NCBI RefSeq assembly: GCF_964656455.1
Contig: NC_135720.1
Span: forward strand, 57,128,598 to 57,192,597
Origin: Halichoerus grypus
Taxonomy: Eukaryota > Chordata > Mammalia > Carnivora > Phocidae
Length of the DNA: 64,000 bases
Direction of reading: 5' to 3'
A program made the position numbers and the translations under genes. The notes beneath the pieces are model-generated. The model saw only the letters and a program-made list of their open reading frames with translations. It did no database searches and had not been told where the DNA came from. Numbering within the stretch: position 1 is the stretch's first letter; each line of letters opens with the position of its first letter. Below are positions 55,841 to 64,000 of this stretch, in pieces.

Positions 55841-57580
55841 CTTCTATTTTTTTAACTTTTTCTTCTTAAATAACATTGTTGCTTCATTAAGGGAAAATAA
55901 ATCATCATTAGAGGTGAGGACAGAGATTTTACTGCTGTGGGTCTAGAGAGATCTTTCCAATACTGTGAATGGACAGCTGCTGACCATGCCTATGAAAAGA
56001 ACATTTCGAGGAGACTATCACTTGGGTACCACCCCTTCAAGGAACAAAGGAAATAAAACAACAGAAAGTTTATGAGCATTATGCATTCATATATGAAATA
56101 AGAAAGAATAGGAGTAGACATCAGTTTGCAAGGCTTCTTAATGATTCCCTCCCATTTTATCCAATATTTTGCATAACAGGGTAGAAGGAAACAAAGAGAA
56201 TGCACAATGAAGTTAAGAAAAGTCTGCTTTGTTCAACAGACACATCAAATTCTAGATATTTTCAGTGAATGTTTTTGTCAAATTCTTATGCAACTAGCCA
56301 AGAACTAATCCCTTCAAATTATGAGATTTGTTTTTCATTTATATTAACATACAAATTTTCCAACCGAACCTAAAAGTTTTTAACTTGGCTGGTGGTCAAC
56401 AAGTCCATCACCATGTATATTTAGATGGATTTTCTTCTTTTCAATTAAAGAAAAAAAAACAAACAAACATGAACTCACTTGGAACCAACTGATTACTGTT
56501 AGTATGTATGCATGAATGTATTGGAATGCTTATTTTGATAAGTCTTTCTAAAATACAATTCAAATTATTTGGCTCCAAACCAGGACTAAGTGTTAAGGAA
56601 AGCTGTTAAGTTTTTAAGAGGGATTTTCTCTTTTGCAATTTGATAATTACAGATTTTTCTTTTAATTCCAAACACTTCCACATTGCTTTTTCTTAGCAGT
56701 GTAGGATGTTAGCTATTTCTCAGGGGTACCGCTGTGCTCTTTTCCTGGAGCACTTTAAATAATAAAGACACAATAACAGGTTAAAGCTAGGGCTAGCCTC
56801 ACTAATTCTCTGAACATATGTTAAAGACCCAGATGTGGGAATGAACTTCTCAAGTGCCAGCTCCTCAAATTTAACTGATCTTTAGGATCCTGACCTTAGG
56901 AATACTACTGTTATCCTCTAACAACCTCAGGAATATGATCAATCTAAATAGTAGCTCATATAAGTTGGAAGAGATTGGATACCTGTTCCATTTACAGTCT
57001 GTTCACCGTATGTGATGGTTTGTTATAGTCTCTTGACTATACCCTGGTGTAATGTGAACTGCCAAAGGATGGGATTTTTTTTTTTTCCCAGGTAGAAGCT
57101 AGAAACAAGTTCAAAACTAGATGCTGTTTTACTATATTTAACTAAAGCACATAGTGTTTAGGCTGACTTTAGAGAAAGAAAGAATGTACGTTATAAAGTC
57201 AACCATTATTGATTTTCCAATTTTAATTGCATCAGAAAAATATAGAAGGTAGGGAATATATGGTTAAAGAGAAGATACCAGAAATTTGGGTTAGAATCAT
57301 TCAAAAAACAAAAATAAAACCATTAAGGACTTCAAATTATTTGGAGGATTAATATAAGAAATATATTGTAAGGCATTATGGAAATTCATGGAAGAAAAAT
57401 GAGAAAATTAACTATCAGCTTTCATTAATATAGGAAAGAAACATTTTGTAATTTAGAAGAGAAATGTCTATCAAGCTGAAAAAATTCTGGAAAATACTGT
57501 TAAGGATTTAAAAATAATTATCCCCAAATTTCTCCAGAAGAAAAAAAAATCACATATTTTTGATAGTTTATCTCATGATT
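55841..57580. other. No recognisable feature, 1.7 kb
   Basis: Single-copy sequence. The part at 56,690-57,070 is GC-richer than average but has no long ORF and no exon pattern. Confidence 0.4.
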
Positions 57581-57596
57581 TAAATGAAAATAACAG

Positions 57597-57799
57597 GGCG
57601 CCTGGGTGGCTCAGTCGTTAAGCGTCTGCCTTCGGCTCAGGTCATGATCTCAGGGTCCTGGGATCGAGCCCCGCATCGGGCTCCCTGCTCTGCAGGAAGC
57701 CTGCTTCTCTCTCTCCCACTCCGCCTGCTTGTGTTCCCTCTCTCGCTGTGTCTCTCTCTGTCAAATAAATAAATAAAAAAAAAATCTTTAAAAAAAAAA
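57597..57799 (+). mobile_element. CAN-SINE, young copy
   Basis: Sense SINE, near-consensus, tail TCAAATAAATAAATAAAAAA then ATCTTTAAAAAAAAA. The 16-base target duplication TAAATGAAAATAACAG is perfect at 57,581-57,596 and 57,800-57,815. The ORF at 57,584-57,772 is SINE text. Confidence 0.97.
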
Positions 57800-57811
57800 T
57801 AAATGAAAATA

Positions 57812-57851
57812 ACAGATGTTTAATGAAGTTAGCAGATGATTAATGAAGGTT
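57812..57851. repeat. 20-bp imperfect tandem duplication
   Basis: ACAGATGTTTAATGAAGTTA followed directly by GCAGATGATTAATGAAGGTT; 16 of 20 positions agree. The left copy overlaps the SINE's right target duplication. Confidence 0.75.
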
Positions 57852-58867
57852 TCTATCATTTAATATATTACCAGTGGCATAATGAAAATTTTTCTACAAG
57901 TTTCACATAATAACATTGCTTGATTAAAGTCTTCTACTGAAATCCTACTAAACCGTTTGTTTTTTATAGCAAATAATAGCTAACCAAGTGCTGAGTGTTT
58001 ATTGACCAAATTGTTACTAGAATGAACAAATGGGCTGTACCTGATTTCATCTAAGGCTCACTCACAGAAGGGTTGAACAGACAACCCACCAGATGTATTT
58101 TCATATTGAAGAGATTGCAACTACTTAATTTAGCTATAAATCTAAAAACAGAAAAAGGAAATCCAGAATTATCCCTGCAATATCTATTTTGCTCTTTCCT
58201 CAATATTTATAATAAATTCTATAAAATAAATAAAATTTGAAGATGTGTAAAAAAATTCACCTTTGCATATAGTAACATGATTGACTTACTACATTTCCAG
58301 TCACTTAGTAATCCAATAAACACTTGTTGAAAGCTACTGAGTAAGACATTGTGCTCTCCAAGTTGGGGCCATATTCTAAAGATTATTTCCATTTCAAAAA
58401 AAAATCTGTAAATTATGTATTCAATTGCAGAAAAATCAATTTGAGCAATATTTTGAATAAACTGTAAATTCTTAGAATTATGTTTACAGTAGAAATCCAC
58501 ATCTAGGCAGTTTTTCATGACTGTATGATTAAACCATATATCTCTAAAAAAATGATGGATATTGCTGAAGTCTTCTTGGGGTACTTTCCAGTAGTTTTTT
58601 AGCCTATCTCCACCCGAAAGAAAATAGTTTTAACAATTTTTAATTATCAATACTATGTATGTATGCTTTAAAAATAGATATTATGCAAAGACTAATACAA
58701 ATAAAAATGAACTTCTCTCTCATCACTAAATCTAAGTTTAGCTCAACAATTTCTTCAGTGAATTGACTTGAGATCTCTAAAAATTATACTTATTCTGGAA
58801 ATTTCCTATATATTCTAATTTATGCATTTGTTTCTTTATTTTATTAATGTAAAGCATATACACAATC
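57852..58867. other. Mostly unrecognised, with a faint L2-like trace
   Basis: 'aatccaataaacacttgttgaaagctactgagtaagacattgtgc' at 58,310-58,356 resembles an L2-type end (aataaacacttgttgaacgcctac). The 99-codon minus ORF at 58,219-58,518 covers it and has no recognisable domain. Confidence 0.4.
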
Positions 58868-58884
58868 AGAAAGAATCAAAGATT

Positions 58885-59067
58885 GGGGTGCCTGGGTTGC
58901 TGAGTCGGTTAAAGGTCTGTCTTCAGTCAGGTCATGATCCCAGGGTCCTGGGATCTAGCCTACATTGGGCTTCCTGCTCAGCAGGGAGTATGCTTCTCCC
59001 TCTGCCCCTCCCCCCAGTCTCGCTCTCTCTCTCTCAAATAAATAAAATCTCTATTTTTTTTTAAAAA
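58885..59067 (+). mobile_element. CAN-SINE
   Basis: Sense SINE, slightly shortened CT region, tail TCAAATAAATAAAATCTC. Perfect 17-base target duplication AGAAAGAATCAAAGATT at 58,868-58,884 and 59,068-59,084. Confidence 0.96.
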
Positions 59068-59084
59068 AGAAAGAATCAAAGATT

Positions 59085-59960
59085 AAGAAGAGTTCATAAT
59101 AAAGAAATAGAACTCTGCCTTACCACTTCCCAATCAAACTTTCATGTCCTACATGATACATTTCTAAACATTTCTTTTGAGAGTTAACGCCTGATATTAT
59201 TCTCATTCCTGGAGTTTTTCTTGTCTCGTATTAATAGAATTAATTCAGTTTCTCACCATTAGGTCTATATGGTATATCATTTTCCATCTTTGTACTTTTA
59301 ATTATTCTGTATAGTTGTGTTTTATAAGGATTTCCTTAGGCAGTATTTAGTTTGCCAATATTTTAGTATTTGATTATTTTAACTGTAGTATTTAATCCAT
59401 TTGCTTTCAATGTCATTAACAATATGTTTGATTTTAAGACTACCATTGCATTATTTATTTGTTTCATGTTCTTTTTTCCCTATTTCTTGTCTTTTTAATT
59501 AATTGCTCATTTTTCACTATGTAGTTCTCCTATATTGAGTTAGTTAATATAACACTTTAATTTTTATTTTTTTGTGGTTTTCTAAGATTTGACTATATGC
59601 ATCTTTAATTAACATGATCTACCCTAAAATAATTATCTGATATTTCCTTGTTTTTTTTTTTCTTTTTGTTCTAGTTGTTGTTGTTTTAGTTTTAGGTTTC
59701 CTGTGTGATCACCTTTCCTGTTTTTATATTTTGATCTTTCTTTTTCACATTGTGAGGTCTCCTCAAGTATCTATGACTTTCAATTACCTAAACATATTTA
59801 ATGATGAGGCAATAGAAATTCTGCTGTAAACATTAGGTAAAAAGGGTTAGCCTTGTTGACTAGAAGGTTCTGCTTTTGAGTGTGGTTAAGTGTCATTCAG
59901 TAAGGATTAAAAAATATTTGGGTTCATTTGGTTGCTACAATTATTGGAGAGCAATGTGAA
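59085..59960 (-). mobile_element. Old L1M ORF1-ORF2 spacer region, antisense
   Basis: 'agtatttaatccatttgctttcaatgtcattaacaatatg', 'gtttcatgttcttttttccctatttc', 'gtggttttctaagatttgactatatgcatctttaatt' is the order of antisense L1M text upstream of ORF2, also seen at 1-1345. Outer limits are approximate. Confidence 0.5.
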
Positions 59961-60085
59961 TAAAAACAGCTAACCCCCAATTCAGTGCTTATAATGTTCC
60001 TTTATGAATATTTGCCTTAATATTTTAACTAATTTAATTCAATCAACTGCCGTATGACAGAGGTATCAATATTTTTGCTCTTTTC

Positions 60086-61095
60086 CTTTTTTTTATTATT
60101 AACATATAATGTATTATTTGTTTCAGGGGTACAGGTCTGTGCTTCATCAGTCTTACACAACACACAGGGCTTACCACAACACATACCCTCCCCAATGTCC
60201 ATCACTGAGCCACCCTATCCCCTCACCCCCTTCCCCTCCAGCAACCCTCAGTTTGTTTCCTGAGATTAAGAGTCTCTTATGGTTTGACTCCCTCTCTGGT
60301 TTTGTCTTGTTTTATTTTTGTCTCTCTTCTACTATGATCCTCTGTCTTGTTTCTTAAATTCTGCATATCAGTGAGATCATGTGATAATTGTCTTTTCTGA
60401 TTGACTTATTTCGCTTAGCATAATACCCTCTATTTCCATCCACATTGTTGCAAATGGCAAGATTTCATTTTCTGATGGCTGTGTAATATTCCATTGTATA
60501 TATATACACCACATCTTCTTTATCCATTCATCTGTCAATGGACATTTGGGCTCTTTCCATAGTTTGGCTTTGTGGACATTGATGCTATAAACATTGGGGT
60601 GCCCATACCCCTTTGGATCACTCCATTTGTATCTTTGGGGTAAATACCCAGGAGTGCAATTGCTGAGTCATAGGGTAGCTCTATTTTCAACTTTCTGAGG
60701 AACCTCCATACTGTTTTCTGGAGTGGCTGCAACAGCTTGCATTCCCACCAACAGTGTAGGAAGGTTCCCCTTTCTCTGCATCCTCACCAACATCTGTTAT
60801 TTCCTGACTTGTTAATTTTAGCCATTCTGACTGGTTTGAAGTGGTTTTGATTTGTATTTCCCTGATGCTGAGTGATGCTGAGCACTTTTTCATGTGTCTT
60901 TTGGCCATTTGGATGCCTTCTTTGCAGAAATGTCTGTTCATATCTTCTGCCCATTTCTTGATTGGATTATTTGTTCTTTGGGTGTTGAGTTTGATAAGAG
61001 TTCTTTATAGATTTTGGATACTAGCTCTTTATCTGATATGTCATTTGCAAATATCTTCTCCCATTCTGTCGGTTGTCTTTTGGTTTTGTTGACTG
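60086..61095 (-). mobile_element. 5'-truncated carnivore L1, antisense
   Basis: Antisense 3' UTR and ORF2 C-terminal text: 'acatataatgtattatttgtttc', 'ccctccagcaaccctcagtttgtttcc', 'tctttatccattcatctgtcaatggac', 'ctgcatcctcaccaacatctgtt', 'tttggatactagctctttatc'. The 16-base target duplication TATTTTTGCTCTTTTC is perfect at 60,070-60,085 and 61,096-61,111. Length about 1.0 kb, a straightforward truncated insertion. All ORFs on both strands within it (60,054-61,092) are L1. Confidence 0.95.
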
Positions 61096-61260
61096 TATTT
61101 TTGCTCTTTTCAATAGAAAAATTTTAGTCTAGTTTTGGTATGTAGTGTGGCAAGTGCCAGACATTCTTATGTGTAGGAAAATCTTCCTCCCTTCTACCCA
61201 GTTTTTTAATTGGCCTTCACATGCCTATTCCTTCTATGCAATTAAACTTTGACAAAATAG

Positions 61261-61458
61261 GGGCACCTGGGTGGCTCAGTCGTTAAGCGTCTGCCTTCGG
61301 CTCAGGTCATGATCCCAGAGTCCTGGGATCGAGTCCCGCATCGGGCTCCCTGCTCTGTGGGAAGCCTGCTTCTCCCTCTCCCACTCCCCCTGCTTGTGTT
61401 CCTGCTCTCGCTATGTCTCTCTCTGTCAAAAAAATAAATAAAATCTTAAAAAAAAAAA
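61261..61458 (+). mobile_element. CAN-SINE, young copy
   Basis: Sense SINE with near-consensus head and body; tail TCAAAAAAATAAATAAAATC and a 14-base A run. The 17-base target duplication AAACTTTGACAAAATAG is perfect at 61,244-61,260 and 61,459-61,475. Confidence 0.97.
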
Positions 61459-61562
61459 AAACTTTGACAAAATAGATAAAATTGGAAAGTTGATAGAGTT
61501 GATTAAAGTTTTTAAAAATATGCAACCCAAAAGTTAATGTGCAGTGCATAAACACCAACAAC

Positions 61563-61705
61563 AAACCAGGAGAAATATTTATTTATAAATATTCATTAAT
61601 ACATATACAAAATACATAAATATATATGCAATATATACAGTATACATGAGTACATTTATACGTATGCAATATATATACTCTACATATGTACATATATAAT
61701 GAAAA
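61563..61705. repeat. AT-rich (TATA/TACA) low-complexity tract
   Basis: Alternating TATATA, CATATA and TACATA words. The 83-codon minus ORF at 61,579-61,830 crosses it. Confidence 0.8.
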
Positions 61706-61744
61706 TGATACAAAACCTCATTTATAATTATATAAAAAGGTGTT

Positions 61745-62216
61745 AAAATGCCCCTCAAACATATTAAAAGATGTTCAGTCTCACTTGCAGTTAGAAAAAT
61801 ACAAATGTATAATGTAGTGAGACACAACATCTCCCTTAACAGATTGGCAAAATTTTAAAAATTTTATAACACATTATTTTGGGAGGCTTTGGGCAAACAG
61901 GGACTCTCAAATATTGCTGGTAGGCATGCAAACTGGTGCAACTGTTTCAGAAAGGAATTTGGAAATATCTAACAAAATTACATATGAATTTACCTTTTGA
62001 CTCAGGCATCCCACTTTTGGGAATTCACCCTAAAGGTATATATGCAACAATATAAAAGTGCCTATGCACCACATAATTCATTACAGCATCATTTGTAATT
62101 ACAAAACATTGGAAACAAACCAAATGCCCATTCTTAGAATTGTTGAATAAAATTATGATACTCTGCAGACTTATGAAAAAAAAAGATTTTATTTTGTAAT
62201 AACTTCTGGTTAAAGA
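61745..62216 (+). mobile_element. Old L1ME/L1MC 3' ORF2 end, sense
   Basis: 'agatgttcagtctcacttgcagttag', 'agattggcaaaattttaaa', 'actctcaaatattgctggtagg', 'gaatttggaaatatctaacaaaattacatatgaatttacc', 'atcccacttttgggaattcaccctaaag', 'ttcattacagcatcatttgtaattac' follow the sense end of ORF2 in old L1 elements. Confidence 0.8.
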
Positions 62217-62460
62217 CAGTTGAACCTTGAACAATATGAGTTTGAAATGTGTGGGTCCACTTATATGCAGATCTTTTTTACAATAAACATGGTACAATAC
62301 TATAAATACACTTTCTCTTCTTTATGATTTTAATAACATTTCTTTCCCTTAGCTTACTTTATTGTAAGAATACTGTATATAATACATATAACACACAAAA
62401 TATATGTTATTAGACCGTTTATGTTATTGTTAAGCTTCTGATCATCAGTATTTGTATTTT
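62217..62460 (+). mobile_element. Tigger-type (TcMar) DNA transposon fragment
   Basis: Begins CAGTTGAACCTTGAACAATA, then 'gtgggtccacttatatgcagatc', 'ttatgattttaataacattt', 'cttactttattgtaagaatactgtatataatacatataacacacaaaatatatgtta', as in a Tigger-family element end. The far end is missing. Confidence 0.78.
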
Positions 62461-63911
62461 TTAGGATAGAAGTTCTGTACGTACTTTGTTAGATTTGCAC
62501 CAAAGTATTCAACTTTTTTAGAGATTGTAAATAGTATTATATCTTCACTTTTGGTGTTCATGGGTTTGTTCCTACTATCCATAAATAGTATGTATATTTT
62601 TATCTCACAACTTGCCTAAATTACTTATTAATTCCAGTTTTGCTTTTTTGCAGGTACCTTGGAATTGACTATAGCAACAATAATGTCATTCTACAACTAA
62701 GGGGCAATTTTATTTCTTTTTTTAATTTCTGGTCTATAAGCCTTTTTATTTCTTGCTTAGCATCATTGCATTAGCTGGAACTTTTAGTAGTATGTTGAGT
62801 AAGAGGGGTGAGAGTGAGCATCCTTGCCTTGTTCCCAAACTTAGGGAGAAAGCGTTTAGTCTATCAGCAATAAGTGAGATGTTGGCTATAGGTCAATGTT
62901 AGATGTTCTTTATCAAATTTAGAAAGTCCCTTTCTCTTCTCACTTACTTGACAGTTTTTATCATTAATTGGTATTGAATTTTGTCCAATCCTTTTTTAAA
63001 ATTTTTAATTAATTAATTTTTATTTAAATTCAATTAATTAACATATAGTGTATTATTAGTTTCAGAGGTAGAGTTTAGTGATTCATCAGTTGCATATAAC
63101 ACCCAGTGCTCATTACATCAAGTGCCCTCCTTAATGCCCATCACCCAGTTACCCTATCCCCCACCCGCCTCCCCTCCAGCAACCCTCAGTTTGTTTCCTA
63201 TACTTAAGTCTCTTATGATTTGTCTCCCTCTCTGATTTCATCTTTTTCCCTCCCTTCCCCTATGGTCCTCTATTTCTTAAATTCCATATTTGAGTGAAAT
63301 CATATGATAATTGTCTTTCTCTGATTGACTTATTTTGCTTAGCATAATATCCTCTACAAATGGTAAGATTTCATTTATTGATGGCTGAGTAATATTCCAT
63401 TATATATATACACATACCACATCTTCTTTATCCATTCATCTTTTGATGGACATCTGAGCTCTTTCCATAGTTTGGCTATTGTAGACATTGCTGCTATAGA
63501 CATTGGGGTGCAGATGCCCCTTCAGATCACTATGTTTGCATCCTTTGGGTAAATACCTAGTAGTACAGTTGCTGGGTCATAGGATAGCCCTATTTTTAAC
63601 TTTTTGAGGACCTTTATACTGTTTTCCAGAATGGCTGTGCCAGTTTCCATTCCCACCAACAGTGTAAGAGGCTTCCTTTTTCTCCACATCCTTTCCAACA
63701 TCTGTCGTTTCCTGACTTGTTCATTTTGTCCAATGCTTTTTTTCTCTATCAGTTGATATGATCATATAATTTTTCTTTTTTAGCCTATTAATATTCTACT
63801 ACATGGATTGATTTATTCCAGTAATAAATTCCACTTGTTTGTGGTATATACTTCTTTTTATACCTTGCTGAATTCTATCTGCTAATATTTTGTTGTTAAA
63901 AATTTTTTGTA
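62461..63911 (-). mobile_element. Old L1 ORF2 (RT region), antisense, with a younger L1 nested in it
   Basis: Antisense RT text: 'tttgttagatttgcaccaaagtattc', 'cttagcatcattgcattagctgg', 'gtatgttgagtaagaggggtgagagtgagcatccttgccttgttcc' before the nested element, and 'ttctctatcagttgatatgatcatataatttt', 'ttccagtaataaattccacttg', 'ttctatctgctaatattttg' after it. The break falls in 'gaattttgtccaat|gcttttt', which is one continuous RT segment once the nested L1 is removed. Confidence 0.82.
62998..63722 (-). mobile_element. 5'-truncated carnivore L1, antisense, nested
   Basis: Antisense 3' UTR from a T-rich start through 'acatataacacccagtgctc', 'cccctccagcaaccctcagtttg', 'atggctgagtaatattcc' to 'cctgacttgttc'. 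The host segment ATTTTGTCCAAT occurs on both sides (62,978-62,989 and 63,723-63,734), followed by ccttttt and gcttttt; this is the target duplication. Confidence 0.93.
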
Positions 63912-64000
63912 GATCACCTGGGTGGCTCAGTCGGTTAAGCGTCTGCCTTCAGCTCAGGTCATGATCCCAGGGTCCTGGGATCGAGCCCCACATCGGGGTC
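63912..64000 (+). mobile_element. CAN-SINE, cut by the window edge
   Basis: Sense head from 'gatcacctgggtggctcagtcgg' to 'gagccccacatcgggg'. The remaining half lies beyond the window. It is inserted in the old L1. Confidence 0.93.

Noticed and set aside
58219..58518. 99-codon minus-strand ORF
   Set aside because: No recognisable domain, AT-rich codon use, in single-copy DNA with a faint L2 trace; the length is compatible with chance.

Overview
The window is 64 kb of AT-rich mammalian intergenic DNA. I found no intact protein-coding gene, exon set, structural RNA gene, CpG island or CRISPR array. Every open reading frame is short (127 codons at most). The longest ones are explained by retrotransposon sequence read in sense or antisense. 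The organism is a carnivoran: the commonest repeat is the tRNA-Lys-derived CAN-SINE (28 copies counted), with a head reading GCGCCTGGGTGGCTCAGTC, a CT-rich middle and an AAATAAATAAAATCTTT tail. The copies are neither of the dog type nor of the cat type, and the young ones carry the head and body I associate with bears, seals and mustelids. An arctoid caniform is the best guess; the species cannot be fixed.

Layout. 1-3 kb: an old L1 ORF2 fragment in antisense, crowded with four SINEs. 3-11 kb: mostly unrecognised single-copy DNA with three SINEs, an L1 ORF1 fragment and small tandem duplications. 11.3-14.7 kb: a long decayed L1 (5' UTR, ORF1, start of ORF2) in sense. 14.7-21.5 kb: single-copy DNA, a MER20-like hAT element with target duplication, two SINEs and a young 5'-truncated L1. 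21.5-27 kb: a SINE-dense stretch including one SINE inside another, and about 0.9 kb of an old L2-like repeat. 27-32 kb: quiet, with MIR-like traces. 32-36 kb: an old antisense L1 interrupted by two SINEs. 36.9-41 kb: a broken endogenous retrovirus (ERVL-like pol on the minus strand), split by a SINE and by an inverted old L1. 43.1-47 kb: a 3.8 kb carnivore L1 with a 5' inversion (twin priming), bounded by a 10-bp target duplication. 47.9-48.5 kb: an L1 3' fragment joined to about 100 bases that are not L1. 49-54 kb: LTR-like, L1 and SINE fragments, including a short, very tRNA-like SINE. 54-60 kb: L1ME- and L2-like traces, two SINEs, single-copy DNA. 60-64 kb: two further young L1 3' ends, one nested in an older L1 that also carries a Tigger fragment, and a SINE cut by the window edge.

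The interest lies in how these elements inserted: nesting order, target-site duplications, two inverted L1s, a SINE split by a tiny L1 tail and a chimeric L1 end. No undescribed multi-gene system is visible. Repeat names come from recognition of consensus text, not from a database search; subfamily names are deliberately loose.
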